From Zeimonas sp964538505 (GTDB taxonomy: Bacteria; Pseudomonadota; Gammaproteobacteria; Burkholderiales; Burkholderiaceae_E): 64,000 nt of DNA. Shown here piece after piece: positions 51,744-61,199 of this stretch (position 1 is its first letter; every line of letters begins with the position of its first letter). The notes under the pieces were generated by a model. It did no database searches. It was not told the origin of the DNA and saw nothing but the letters and a program-made list of their open reading frames with translations. The position numbers were made by a program, and so were the translations under genes. The stretch spans positions 42,430 through 106,429 of the forward strand of contig CAZIDY010000008.1 in assembly GCA_964538505.1 (NCBI GenBank), given 5' to 3'.

Positions 51744-52880
51744 ATGGATACGGTCGACTTCCTGATCATCGGCGGCGGCATCGCCGGAGCGGGCGCCGCG
51801 TGGGCGCTCGCCGGTCACGGTCGGACCGTCGTGCTCGAACGCGAGTCGCAGCCGGGTTACCACTCGACCGGTCGTTCGGCCGCCGTGCTGTCGGCGCTCT
51901 ACGGCAACGACACGATTCGAGCGCTGACGCGCGCGAGCCGTCCGTTCTTCGAGCAGCCGCCGGAAGGCTTCGCCGACTATCCATTGCGCTCGCGCCGCTC
52001 GTGGCTGTACATCGCGCGCACCGAGCAGTTGACACGGCTCGACGCATGGTACGAGCACGCGCGCACCCTGCTGCCGGAGATCGAGCGACTCGACGCCGCG
52101 CAGACGCTGCGCCGGGCGCCGATGCTGCGCGAAGGCTATGCGGCCGGGTCGGTCTGCGAGCCCGAAGGCGCCGATCTCGACGTCGATGCGCTGCACCGCG
52201 GCTACCTGCGTGCGGCACAGCGCAACGGCGCGCAGCTCGTCTGCGACGCGGAGGTCGTCGGCATCGAGCGCGCGGACGGCCGCTGGCGCGTGCGCACGCG
52301 ACGCGGCGCCTCCTTCGACGCACGCGTGCTGGTGAACGCGGCCGGCGCCTGGGGCGACGAGATCGCTGTTGCAGCCGACGTGAAGCCGATCGGACTCGAA
52401 GCAAAGCGACGAACCGCGATCCTCTTTCCGGCGCCGCCCGAGGTCGACCTGCACGACGCGCCGGTCGTCGTCGACATCGACGAGAGCTTCTATTTCAAGC
52501 CCGACGCCGGCAAGCTGCTCGGCTCGCCCGCCGACGAGACCGATTGCGCACCCGGCGATGTACAGCCCGAGGAGCTCGACGTGGCCATCGCCGCCGCGCG
52601 CATCGAGGAAGCGGTGCGTTTCCCGATCACGCGCATCGAGCGCAGGTGGGCGGGGCTGCGCACCTTTGCGCCCGACCGCACGCCGGTCGTCGGGTACGAC
52701 GACGCGGTCGACGACTTCTTCTGGCTGGTCGGCCAGGGGGGTTACGGCATCCAGACGGCGCCGTCGATCGCACAGATCGTCGCGGCGCTGGCACGCCGCG
52801 CGCCGATCCCCGCGGAACTCGCGGCCGAGGGTGTGACCGAAGCCGCGCTCGCACCGCAGCGCCTTCGCGCGTCCCGCTGA
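51744..52880 (+). CDS. FAD-dependent oxidoreductase (DAO family)
   Basis: 378 residues. N-terminal FAD dinucleotide motif IIGGGIAGAGAAWALA, YHSTGRSAAVLS, VNAAGAWGDEIA and a C-terminal VVGYDDAVDDFFWLVGQGGY. This is the glycine/D-amino-acid oxidase fold; subgroups use amines, glycerol-3-phosphate or hydroxy acids. GQGGYGIQTAP is typical of the D-amino-acid dehydrogenase-like group. Cytoplasmic or membrane-associated. Confidence 0.85.
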   Translation: MDTVDFLIIGGGIAGAGAAWALAGHGRTVVLERESQPGYHSTGRSAAVLSALYGNDTIRALTRASRPFFEQPPEGFADYPLRSRRSWLYIARTEQLTRLDAWYEHARTLLPEIERLDAAQTLRRAPMLREGYAAGSVCEPEGADLDVDALHRGYLRAAQRNGAQLVCDAEVVGIERADGRWRVRTRRGASFDARVLVNAAGAWGDEIAVAADVKPIGLEAKRRTAILFPAPPEVDLHDAPVVVDIDESFYFKPDAGKLLGSPADETDCAPGDVQPEELDVAIAAARIEEAVRFPITRIERRWAGLRTFAPDRTPVVGYDDAVDDFFWLVGQGGYGIQTAPSIAQIVAALARRAPIPAELAAEGVTEAALAPQRLRASR

Positions 52881-52908
52881 CCTTCCCTTCCACTCCAGGA
52901 GATCGTCC

Positions 52909-53514
52909 GTGCCCCAGCGCAATACCCTGCCCACCGCAAGCCTCGCCGGCGCAGCGCTCGGGCTGCTCGCCGCCCTTTCGATCGCGGCGGCCGAGGCAGC
53001 GCCCGTGCGCTACGTCGTCGAGCCGAACCACACCTTCGTGAACTTCGAGGTGAAGCACTACAACACCTCGACCGTACGCGCGCGCTTCGATCGCATCGAC
53101 GGCTTCGTCGTCGTCGACACGGCGGCGAAACGCGGCGAGGCCGACATCACGATAGCTACCACTTCGGTGAGCTCGGGCATCGAGTCCTTCGACGCGCACC
53201 TGCGCAACGAGGATTTCCTCGACGTCGAGCGCCATCCGCAGGCGCACTTCCGCAGCACCGATTTCCGCTTCTGGGGCGACCGCGTCGCAGCGCTCGTCGG
53301 CGAGCTGACGCTGCTCGGCAAGACGCACCCGGTGCGGCTCGACGCGTCGAACTTCAACTGCTACGACTCGGCGATCGTCAAGGGCCGCGTCTGCGGCGGC
53401 GACTTCGAGGCGACGATCAAGCGCAGCCGCTGGGGAATGACCTGGGGCATCGACCGCGGCGTGCCCGATCGCGTGAAGGTGATGATCCAGATCGAGGGGA
53501 TCGCGCAGCCGTAG
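52909..53514 (+). CDS. YceI-family exported lipid-binding protein
   Basis: 201 residues, GTG start with AGGAGA upstream. A signal peptide precedes RYVVEPNHTFVNFEVKHYN, and FDAHLRNEDFLDVERHPQAH and LTLLGKTHPVRLDASNFNCY are YceI signatures. The lipocalin-like beta barrel binds polyisoprenoids in the periplasm. Single gene after the FAD oxidoreductase, 28 bases away, perhaps co-transcribed. Confidence 0.9.
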   Translation: MPQRNTLPTASLAGAALGLLAALSIAAAEAAPVRYVVEPNHTFVNFEVKHYNTSTVRARFDRIDGFVVVDTAAKRGEADITIATTSVSSGIESFDAHLRNEDFLDVERHPQAHFRSTDFRFWGDRVAALVGELTLLGKTHPVRLDASNFNCYDSAIVKGRVCGGDFEATIKRSRWGMTWGIDRGVPDRVKVMIQIEGIAQP

Positions 53515-53541
53515 CCGCCGGGCGCGGACGCCCGGCTTCCG

Positions 53542-53787
53542 TCAGTGCTTCTTGTGCTCCCGGTTGAAGCCGGGCGTTGGCGCTCCCAGTCCCGCTGCTT
53601 CGGGGCTGCACGGCGCCTGCCACTCGCGCAGTTCCTGCGCGAGAACGGCGCGACCATCCTGCTCGGCGCGTCGGATCAGGTCGAACACATTGTCATCGTT
53701 GACGAGCTCGTGACCGAGGCCTCTCGTCAACGCTCGGTAGATGTCCTCGATTGCCTGCGCGCGGGGCGCGGCATTGGGGTCGGGCAT
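53542..53787 (-). CDS. Small hypothetical protein
   Basis: 81 residues with a strong ribosome site (GGGAGG, nine bases before the ATG). The first 55 residues look helical and well formed (EDIYRALTRGLGHELVNDDN, then VLAQELREW); the rest is polar. No family recognised. Downstream of vapC on the same strand, 76 bases away. Possibly real because the ribosome site and codon usage fit the neighbours. Confidence 0.5.
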   Translation of the reverse strand: MPDPNAAPRAQAIEDIYRALTRGLGHELVNDDNVFDLIRRAEQDGRAVLAQELREWQAPCSPEAAGLGAPTPGFNREHKKH

Positions 53788-53863
53788 GGGTGTCCTCCCT
53801 GGTGTGCGAGCGGCGTTGGCGAGCAGCGCCGCTCAAGGCGCCGCATTCGACGTTCCCGCCGTT

Positions 53864-54292
53864 TCAAAGAATGACGAGATTCTCGGCTCGGGCGCCAACG
53901 GCGGACCGCAATGGCACGGACCGATCGAGCGTGACGAAGCGCCCATTGCGACGAACCGCAAGCGCAAGCAGATACGCATCGGTGATCTGGCGTGGCCCGA
54001 GCACCTGGCTGCGGTCGATCACCGTCGCATCGAGAAGGCTGATCTCGTCGGGCCAGAACTCATGATGGGGAGTTTGCGTGGCGCGCGCGAGTCGGTCGGC
54101 GACCGACGAGACAGGCACCGCTCCCGGATAACCCGGCTGCGACAGGATCCGGATGCAACCGTTCTGCGTGATCGGACAGGACGCCCATCCGTCGCCCACA
54201 TTCCGCTCGAACCACGCACGCGCGTCGGCGTGATGGACGTGCGCCGCATCGAGCAATGCGATTAGCACGTTCACGTCGAGCAGCGCGCGCAT
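53864..54292 (-). CDS. vapC: VapC-type PIN-domain toxin
   Basis: 142 residues. LLDVNVLIALLDAAH carries the first catalytic Asp, ITDAYLLALAVRRNG the second and TLDRS another acidic residue; the central SSVADRLARAT region fits the VapC fold. A Mg-dependent RNase that cuts tRNA or rRNA, neutralised by VapB. The ATG shares one base with the vapB stop (TGATG), so the pair is translated together. Confidence 0.85.
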   Translation of the reverse strand: MRALLDVNVLIALLDAAHVHHADARAWFERNVGDGWASCPITQNGCIRILSQPGYPGAVPVSSVADRLARATQTPHHEFWPDEISLLDATVIDRSQVLGPRQITDAYLLALAVRRNGRFVTLDRSVPLRSAVGARAENLVIL

Positions 54293-54528
54293 CAGACGCC
54301 TTCCGCGTCCCGCAGTCGATCGACCGTCTCGTTGCCCACGACGCGACCGCGAGCCGGGAAAGGCTCGAAGCCGTGAAAACCCGCGTCTCCGGCGAGAGGC
54401 GTCGCAGTCTCCGTCATGCCCTTGCGGACGAGATCGGAAAGAACCTGTCCGAGCGATCGGCGCTGCCTTCTTGCCAGTTCCCTGGCTGCAGAAAGTACGT
54501 CCGGATCGAGATCAATCGTCGTTCTCAT
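54292..54528 (-). CDS. vapB: VapB-type ribbon-helix-helix antitoxin
   Basis: 78 residues. MRTTIDLDPDVLSAARELA and RRSLGQVLSDLVRKGM form a ribbon-helix-helix DNA-binding domain; the C-terminal FHGFEPFPARGRVVGNETVD would wrap the toxin. It neutralises VapC and represses its own operon. Repeats just upstream of the ATG may be its operator. Confidence 0.82.
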   Translation of the reverse strand: MRTTIDLDPDVLSAARELARRQRRSLGQVLSDLVRKGMTETATPLAGDAGFHGFEPFPARGRVVGNETVDRLRDAEGV

Positions 54529-54539
54529 CGAGGATACTT

Positions 54540-54570
54540 TGATGCGTTGATGCGTTGATGTCAGCGCATC
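54540..54570. promoter_or_regulatory. Candidate vapBC operator repeats
   Basis: TGATGCGT (54540-54547) is directly repeated at 54548-54555 and followed by TGATG, and GATGCG (54549-54554) is inverted as CGCATC at 54565-54570. The cluster sits 11 bases upstream of the vapB ATG, where RHH antitoxins bind to repress their operon. Confidence 0.45.
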
Positions 54571-54578
54571 ATCTTACG

Positions 54579-56012
54579 CTACTGCGTCGTCTCGTACCAC
54601 CCCCCTCCCAACACGCGATACAGCGTCACCCGGTTCGCCTGCTCGGCGAGCTGCGTGGCGATCAGCGACTGGCTCGCGCCGTACAGCGTGCGCTGCGCAT
54701 CGAGCAGCACCAGGTAGCTGTCGCGACCCGCTTCGTATCGCGCGCGCGACAGCTCTTCGGTGCGCCGCGCGGCGGCGACCAGCTTGATCTGCGCGGCCTT
54801 CTGCTCGGCGAGCGTGCGCGTCAGCGCGAGCGCATCGGAAACCTCGCGAAAACCCGCCTGGATCGAACGCTCGTACTGCGCAAGCGCGATCTCGCGCTCG
54901 GCCTCAGTGAAGCGCAGGTTCGCCTGCAGCGCGCCGCCCTGGAAGATCGGCAGCGACAGCTGCGGGCCGAAGGTCCAGAAACGCGAGCCCGATCCGAACA
55001 GCCCGGACAGCTCGGTGCTGGCGGTGCCGATCGCACCGGTCAGGCGAATCGACGGGAAGAAGGCAGCGCGCGCTGCACCGATATTGGCGTTCGCTGCGCG
55101 CAGCTGGTGCTCGGCCTGCTGCACGTCGGGACGGCGCAGCAGCACTTCCGATGGCACGCCGGCCGGCAGCGCGGCGAGACCGCTGACGTCGACGTCGAAG
55201 CGATCGGGAATCGACGCTTCATCGATCGGCGCGCCGACGAGCAGGCGCAACGCGTTCAGGTCGCGCGCGGCGAGGCCGGCGAAACGCGACGCGTCGGTGC
55301 GCGCCTCCTCGACCGAGGTTTCGGCCTGTGCCACGTCGAGCGCCGAGACCGCGCCGTATTCGTAGCGCATGTGCGTGAGCTCGAGCGCCTCCTCGCGGTT
55401 CTGCAGCGCGGCCTGCGCGACGCGCGTCGATTCGCGGTCGGCAATCCACGTGAGGTAAGCGCCCGCTACCTCGGCAATCAGGCTTAGCTGCACGCTGCGC
55501 TGCGCGCTCTCAGTGGCAAAGTACTGCTGCAGCGCCGAGCTCGCGAGACTGTGCACGCGGCCGAACAGGTCGATCTCGAAAGCGGCCAGCCCGAGGCTCA
55601 CTGAGTACCGGTCCTGGAACTGCGGCCCGCTGCCGCTCGCGCGCGTCGCAGCGGCATCGATGCCGACCGCCGGCAGCAGCTCGGCGCGCTGCACGCGATA
55701 CAGCGCCCGGGCGCGCTCGACATTCAGCGCCGCGGTGCGCAGGTCACGATTGTTAGCGAGCGCCCGCTCCACCAGTCGCTCGATCGTCTCGTCGACGAAG
55801 AAATCGCGCCAGCCGATATCGATGACGCCGCGCGTGCCGCCGGCTACGCCCTCCGCGCTCCGCCCGGCAGCAGCACCGGCCGTCGTCGGCGGCAACGGCC
55901 ACTGCGACGGTATCGACGGATCGGCCTCGGGGAGCGGCGGCTCGAGCGTCGTGCAGCCGGCGAGCAAGACGACCGAGAAGGCCGCGAAGGCACCACACGC
56001 GAATCGCAGCAT
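54579..56012 (-). CDS. RND efflux outer-membrane factor lipoprotein (OprM/NodT family)
   Basis: 477 residues. Signal peptide with lipobox LLAGC, then the duplicated OMF fold: RALANNRDLRTAALNVERAR, LFGRVHSLASSALQQYF, RRPDVQQAEHQLRAANANIG, FWTFGPQLSLPIFQGG. It is the trimeric channel-tunnel exit of the tripartite pump. The ATG shares one base with the TGA of the RND permease gene (TGATG). Last gene of the efflux operon. Confidence 0.92.
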   Translation of the reverse strand: MLRFACGAFAAFSVVLLAGCTTLEPPLPEADPSIPSQWPLPPTTAGAAAGRSAEGVAGGTRGVIDIGWRDFFVDETIERLVERALANNRDLRTAALNVERARALYRVQRAELLPAVGIDAAATRASGSGPQFQDRYSVSLGLAAFEIDLFGRVHSLASSALQQYFATESAQRSVQLSLIAEVAGAYLTWIADRESTRVAQAALQNREEALELTHMRYEYGAVSALDVAQAETSVEEARTDASRFAGLAARDLNALRLLVGAPIDEASIPDRFDVDVSGLAALPAGVPSEVLLRRPDVQQAEHQLRAANANIGAARAAFFPSIRLTGAIGTASTELSGLFGSGSRFWTFGPQLSLPIFQGGALQANLRFTEAEREIALAQYERSIQAGFREVSDALALTRTLAEQKAAQIKLVAAARRTEELSRARYEAGRDSYLVLLDAQRTLYGASQSLIATQLAEQANRVTLYRVLGGGWYETTQ

Positions 56013-59000
56013 CACGGCCGCCCTGTCCCGGACGGCCCGCCGGTGGGCGGCGGTGCGGGTTGCGCATCGTCGTCCGTCACGTCGTCGGCGGCCTGGTGCA
56101 CGTTCTCGTCGGCGGCCGGCGCCTTGTGGGGACGGCCACGGAACAAGGTGCGTACGACGACGAAGAACAACGGAACGAAAAAGATGCCGAGGAAGGTGCC
56201 GACGATCATCCCGCCGATGACGCCGGTGCCGATCGCGTTCTGCGCTCCGGAGCCCGCGCCGCTGGCGATCGCCAGCGGCAGCACGCCGAGGCCGAAGGCG
56301 AGCGAGGTCATGATGATCGGCCGCAGGCGATCGCGCACCGCCTGCATCGTCGCGTCGATGAGATCCATCCCGCGCTCGAGGTTCTCCTGCGCGAACGCGA
56401 TGATCAGGATCGCGTTCTTGCTGGTCAGACCGACGCTCGTGAGCATCGCCACCTGGAAGTACACGTCGCGCTCGAGCCCGCGCAGCGTCGCGAACAGCGT
56501 CGTGCCCAGAATGCCGAGCGGGGCGACGAGCAACACCGCAGTGGGAATCGTCCAGCTCTCGTACATCGCCGCCAGGCACAGGAAGACGATCAGCAGCGAA
56601 AGGGTGTACAGCAGCGGCGTCTGCGCACCGGCCTGGCGCTCCTGGAACGACAGACCCGTCCACTCGATGCCGAAGCCCGGGGGCAACTGCTCGACGATCG
56701 CCTCGATCGCATCCATCGCTTCGCCCGAGCTCACGCCGGGCGCCGCGTCACCGTTGATCTCCACCGCCGAGACGCCGTTGTAGCGCTCGAGCCGCGGCGA
56801 ACCGTATTCCCAGTGCCAGGTCGCGAACGCCGAGAACGGCACCATCTCGCCGCTCGCGTTGCGCACGCTCCACAGCCGGAAGTCTTCGGGGACCATCCGG
56901 TACGGCGCGTCGGCCTGCACGTAGACGCGCTTGACGCGGCCGCGGTCGAGGAAGTCGTCGATGTAGGCCCCGCCCCAGGCAATCGACAGCGTCGTGTTGA
57001 TGTCGTTCGTCGACAACCCGAGCGCACCGGCCTTGCGCGTATCGATGTCGAGCTTCAGCTGAGGCGTATCGTCCTGGCCGTTCGGCCGCACGTTGGCGAG
57101 AAGCGGATTCTGCGCAGCGGCGCCGAGCAGCTGGTTGCGCGCATCGATCAGCGCCTCGTGGCCGAGGCCGCCGTTGTCCTTCAGGAAGAAGGCGAAACCG
57201 CCGGCGCGACCGAGCTCGGGAACCGCGGGCGGCGTGAACGCGAAGACGAGCGCGTCGCGGATCTCCTGGAACGCCCCCATTGCGCGCTGCGCGGTCGCGC
57301 CCGCGCTGAGTTCCGCGGCCGTGCGTTCGCTCCAGTCTTTCAGCTTCACGAAGGCCATCGCCGCGTTCTGCCCGGTGCCGGCGAAGCTGAAACCGAGCAC
57401 GCTGAACATCGACTCGACGGCCTCGGTTTCCTCGTCGAGGAAGAAGTTCTCGACGCGCTCCACCGACTCGAGCGTGCGCTGCTGCGTTGCACCCACCGGC
57501 GTCTGCACCTGTGCGAAGAGCACGCCCTGGTCTTCCGGTGGCAGGAACGCAGTAGGAAGGCGAAAGAAGAGGAACACCGCCAGGACGACCAGCCCGACGA
57601 AGAAGAGCAGCGCGATCGCTCGCCAGCGGATCATCGCCCGCACGACGCCTCGATAGCGCGTGCTGGCAGCCTCGAAGCGCCGGTTGAACCAGCCGAAGAA
57701 GCCGCGCTTCGGGCCGTGCTGCGCGTCCGAAGTCCGCAGCATCGTTGCGCACAGCGCAGGCGTGAGGATCAGCGCAACGAGCACCGACAACGACACGGCC
57801 GAGATGATCGTCGCCGAGAACTGGCGGTAGATGATGCCGGTGGAGCCGCCGAGGAAAGCCATCGGCAGGAACACCGCCGACAGCACGAGGCCGATACCGA
57901 CCAGCGCGCCGCTGATCTCCTTCATCGACTTGCGTGTCGCCTCGAGCGCGCCGAGCTTCTGCTCGCTCATCACGCGCTCGACGTTCTCGACGACGACGAT
58001 CGCATCGTCGACGAGCAGCCCGATGGCCAGCACCATCGCGAACATCGTCAGCATGTTGATCGAGAATCCCAGCGCCGAAAGCACGCCGAAGGTGCCGAGC
58101 AGCACGATCGGCACCGCGATGGTCGGGATCAGCGTCGCGCGGAAGCTCTGCAGGAACAGGAACATCACCAGGAAGACGAGGACGATCGCCTCCAGCAGCG
58201 TGGTGACGACGCCCTGGATCGCCACCCGCACGAAGGGCGTCGTATCGAAGGGAACGACGGACTCGAGTCCCGGCGGGAAGAAATCCTGCAGCTCGGCGAG
58301 CCGCTCCTCGACGCCGCGCGCCGTATCGAGCGCGTTCGCCCCGGAGGTGAGCGCGATCGCCACGCCGGTGGCCGGCTTGCGGTTGTAGCGGCTGAGGAAC
58401 CCGTAGGTCTCGGCACCGAGCTCGACGCGCGCGATGTCGCCCAGCGTGAGCACCGAGCCGTCTGCCTCGCTGCGCACGACGATGCGGCGGAACTCCTCGG
58501 CGCTCTGCAGTCGCCCCTGCGCGGTGATCGTCGCATTGAGCTGCTGCCCGTCGATGGCTGGCGTGCCGCCGAGCTGGCCGACGGCGAGCTGCTGGTTCTG
58601 CGCCTGGATCGCCGCGACGACATCAGTGGGCGCGAGGCCGAAGGTGTCGAGCTTGTTCGGGTCGAGCCAGATGCGCATCGCGTACTGCGCGCCGAACACC
58701 TGGATGCTGCCTACACCCTGTACCCGACTGAGCGGATCGACGATGTTCGCGACGACGTAGTCGGAGATGTCGTTGCGATCCATGCTGCCGTCGGACGAAA
58801 CGAAGCCGACGACCATCAGGAAGCCGCTGCGCGCCTTCGTCACGTTCACGCCCTGGCGCTGCACCTCCTGCGGCAGCAGCGGCATCGCCAGCTGCAGCTT
58901 GTTCTGCACCTGCACCTGCGCGATGTCCGGATCCACCCAGTTGTCGAAGGTGAGCGTAATCTCGCTGCGGCCGTTGGAGTCGCTGGTCGCCGACAGGTAG

Positions 59001-59227
59001 AGCAGGCCATCGAGGCCCTTCATGTTCTGCTCGATGATCTGCGTCACCGAGTTCTCTACGTCGCGCGCCGATGCACCCTGGTAGGTCGCGGTGACCGATA
59101 CCGCGGGCGGTGCGATCGTCGGGTACTGCGAGATCGGCAGCGTGAAGATCGACAGGCCGCCGGCGATCATGACGATGATCGCCAGCACCCACGCGAAGAT
59201 CGGTCGACCGATGAAGAACTGCGCCAT
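56012..59227 (-). CDS. HAE1-type RND efflux permease (AcrB/MexB family)
   Basis: 1071 residues. The N-terminus FFIGRPIFAWVLAIIVMIAG, TM4 proton-relay residues in GLLVDDAIVVVENVERVM (Asp-Asp), TM10 Lys in TSKNAILIIAFAQ and GSIQVFGAQYAMRIWLDPNK identify the HAE1 subgroup. It is the inner-membrane proton antiporter that expels drugs and solvents. It starts 15 bases after the adaptor stop. Confidence 0.95.
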   Translation of the reverse strand: MAQFFIGRPIFAWVLAIIVMIAGGLSIFTLPISQYPTIAPPAVSVTATYQGASARDVENSVTQIIEQNMKGLDGLLYLSATSDSNGRSEITLTFDNWVDPDIAQVQVQNKLQLAMPLLPQEVQRQGVNVTKARSGFLMVVGFVSSDGSMDRNDISDYVVANIVDPLSRVQGVGSIQVFGAQYAMRIWLDPNKLDTFGLAPTDVVAAIQAQNQQLAVGQLGGTPAIDGQQLNATITAQGRLQSAEEFRRIVVRSEADGSVLTLGDIARVELGAETYGFLSRYNRKPATGVAIALTSGANALDTARGVEERLAELQDFFPPGLESVVPFDTTPFVRVAIQGVVTTLLEAIVLVFLVMFLFLQSFRATLIPTIAVPIVLLGTFGVLSALGFSINMLTMFAMVLAIGLLVDDAIVVVENVERVMSEQKLGALEATRKSMKEISGALVGIGLVLSAVFLPMAFLGGSTGIIYRQFSATIISAVSLSVLVALILTPALCATMLRTSDAQHGPKRGFFGWFNRRFEAASTRYRGVVRAMIRWRAIALLFFVGLVVLAVFLFFRLPTAFLPPEDQGVLFAQVQTPVGATQQRTLESVERVENFFLDEETEAVESMFSVLGFSFAGTGQNAAMAFVKLKDWSERTAAELSAGATAQRAMGAFQEIRDALVFAFTPPAVPELGRAGGFAFFLKDNGGLGHEALIDARNQLLGAAAQNPLLANVRPNGQDDTPQLKLDIDTRKAGALGLSTNDINTTLSIAWGGAYIDDFLDRGRVKRVYVQADAPYRMVPEDFRLWSVRNASGEMVPFSAFATWHWEYGSPRLERYNGVSAVEINGDAAPGVSSGEAMDAIEAIVEQLPPGFGIEWTGLSFQERQAGAQTPLLYTLSLLIVFLCLAAMYESWTIPTAVLLVAPLGILGTTLFATLRGLERDVYFQVAMLTSVGLTSKNAILIIAFAQENLERGMDLIDATMQAVRDRLRPIIMTSLAFGLGVLPLAIASGAGSGAQNAIGTGVIGGMIVGTFLGIFFVPLFFVVVRTLFRGRPHKAPAADENVHQAADDVTDDDAQPAPPPTGGPSGTGRP

Positions 59228-59242
59228 TGCGATCGGCGCCGG

Positions 59243-60478
59243 TCAGCGCGGCCCGCTTGCCGCGGCGCCGGCCGTGTCGGACGGAGGCGTTTCGGCCGCG
59301 CCGGAGGATGTCATGCTCGGTGCCGGCTGCGGCCGCTCGGTCGGCTGCACGACCCCACCCGGCTGCGCTTTCTGCAGACCCGCGACGATCACGCGCTCGC
59401 CAGCGGACAGCCCGGAATCGATCAGCCAGTGGTCGCCGATCGTTCGGCTCGCCTGTACCGGGCGCAGCTCGACCTTGTTGTCCGGGCCGACGACCAGCGC
59501 GTTGGCCATGCCCTTCGCATCGCGCGTGATCGCCTGCTGCGGCGCGAGGATCGCCTGCGGCCGTTCGCCGATGCTGAGAATCGCGCGCACGTACATGCCC
59601 GGCAGCAGTACCTGGTCGGGGTTCGGCACCTCGACCCGCAGCAGGAAGCTGCCGGTGCCCGGATCGACGCTCAGGTCGGCGAAAGTGAGCTTGCCGGGAT
59701 GCGAATAGCGAGTGCCGTCCTCGAGCAGGATCGTCACCGGCACATTCTCCGCGGCACTCAGCGTGCCCGCCTCGAGTTCGCGGCGCAGTTGCAGCAGCTC
59801 GCTCGCCGACTGCGTCACGTCGACGTACATCGGATCGAACTGCTGCACCGTCGCCAGCGCCGTCGGCTGGTTGGCGGTGACTAGCGCACCTACGGTAACG
59901 GCCGACTTGCCGATCCGCCCGGCGATCGGCGAGTTGATCCGGGCGTAGCCGAGCGTGATCTTCGCGCTCTGCAACGCAGCTTCAGCAGCTTTCAGGTCGG
60001 CTTCGGCCTGGCGCAGTGCTGCGGTTGCGTTCTCGTTGTCCTGCCGGCTGACCGCGTTCACTTTCGCCAGCTGGCTCGTACGACGGGCATTGAGTCGCGC
60101 CGACTCGAGCGTGGCCTTCGCACGCGCGACCGTCGCCTCGCGGCTCGCCACGTCGGCGCGATAGGCCGCGTCTTCCAACTGGTAGAGCGGCTGGCCCCGT
60201 TTCACCTGGCTGCCCTCGGTGTACAGCCGCTCGCGAACGATCCCGGTGACCTGCGGACGCACCTCGGCGACGAGGAAGGGATTGGTGCGCCCCGGCAGCT
60301 CGCGCGTCAACACAACCGGCTGCGGCTGCAGCGTGACGACGGTGACTTCAGGGGGCGGCAGCTGCGCCGGCTGCTGTGCGGCTTCGTTCTCCTGTCCGCA
60401 GCCGGTCAGCAGAAGCGCTAACGGAAATATCGCGCTGATGAAGCTTCGGCGTACGCCTCGCGTGGTCGCTGCGTGCAA
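59243..60478 (-). CDS. RND efflux membrane-fusion protein (AcrA/MexA family)
   Basis: 411 residues from TTG 60478, chosen because GAGGAA lies seven bases upstream and this gives a normal signal peptide ending in lipobox LLTGC; ATG 60541 would add a non-signal extension. Lipoyl halves around EVRPQVTGIVRERLYTEGSQ and ARINSPIAGRIGKSAVTVGA flank an alpha-hairpin coiled coil, and the C-terminal barrel includes PGMYVRAILS. First gene of the efflux operon. The 293 bases up to atpC hold its promoter region; no tetR repressor gene is adjacent. Confidence 0.9.
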   Translation of the reverse strand: MHAATTRGVRRSFISAIFPLALLLTGCGQENEAAQQPAQLPPPEVTVVTLQPQPVVLTRELPGRTNPFLVAEVRPQVTGIVRERLYTEGSQVKRGQPLYQLEDAAYRADVASREATVARAKATLESARLNARRTSQLAKVNAVSRQDNENATAALRQAEADLKAAEAALQSAKITLGYARINSPIAGRIGKSAVTVGALVTANQPTALATVQQFDPMYVDVTQSASELLQLRRELEAGTLSAAENVPVTILLEDGTRYSHPGKLTFADLSVDPGTGSFLLRVEVPNPDQVLLPGMYVRAILSIGERPQAILAPQQAITRDAKGMANALVVGPDNKVELRPVQASRTIGDHWLIDSGLSAGERVIVAGLQKAQPGGVVQPTERPQPAPSMTSSGAAETPPSDTAGAAASGPR

Positions 60479-60771
60479 AGGGAGTTCCTCGAAGAAAAAG
60501 CGAGTGTACGGTTTCCACCCGGCCGGTCCTTCCAAAAGCATCTTTCGTGTCTGCCCGACGACAGGATCCCGGACAAGGCCGCAACGTGTCCGGTGCAACG
60601 ACCTCGGCTATCTACTCCGCTTTCCCGAGGTTGGAGACGGGTCGACCGTCGGGTCGATCGCGTCGCCTCTCGGGCCTCCAAAGACGGAAACACCCGCACG
60701 GGGCGGGCGTTCGGTGCAACGATGGCCGCCTCGCACTGAAGTCGGCCGAGCCGGCGAGCGAAAGCTGCGAA

Positions 60772-61191
60772 CTACTTCCTGCTGCGGAACTTCCGCAGCG
60801 CCGCGATCTGTGCGATCGCCTCGGCAAGCTCGGCCTGCGCCTTCGCGTAGTCGATCGCGCCTTCCCGGTTGGCAAGCGCCTCCTCTGCGGCGCGCTTCGC
60901 CTCCTCGGCCTTTGCCTCGTCGAGGTCCTTGCCGCGAATCGCCGTGTCGGCGAGTACCGTGACGCGATTCGGCTGCACCTCGAGGATGCCGCCAGCGACG
61001 AACACGAACTCTTCTTCGGCCTGGCCGGCAACCTTGATCCGCACCGCACCCGGACGGATGCGCGTGATCAGCGGCGTGTGCTGCGGGTAGATCCCGAGCT
61101 CGCCCGCCTCGCCCGGCAGCGCAACGAATTCCGCCTTGCCCTCGAAAATCGAGCGCTCGGCGCTCACGACGTCTACGTGGATTGTATGCAT
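60772..61191 (-). CDS. atpC: ATP synthase F1 epsilon subunit
   Basis: 139 residues. MHTIHVDVVSAERSIFEGKA, ALPGEAGELGIYPQHTPLI and VFVAGGILEVQPNRVTVLAD are standard, followed by the helical C-terminal domain. It couples rotation and inhibits ATP hydrolysis. Unlike atpG and atpD, it has no purine-rich ribosome site: the heptamer hairpin ends eight bases before the ATG. Confidence 0.95.
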   Translation of the reverse strand: MHTIHVDVVSAERSIFEGKAEFVALPGEAGELGIYPQHTPLITRIRPGAVRIKVAGQAEEEFVFVAGGILEVQPNRVTVLADTAIRGKDLDEAKAEEAKRAAEEALANREGAIDYAKAQAELAEAIAQIAALRKFRSRK

Positions 61192-61199
61192 CTCTAAAG

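Noticed and set aside
56060..59884. A 1274-codon open frame on the plus strand
   Set aside because: Antisense to the RND permease and adaptor; composition is Arg/Gln/His-rich shadow coding typical of high-GC DNA.
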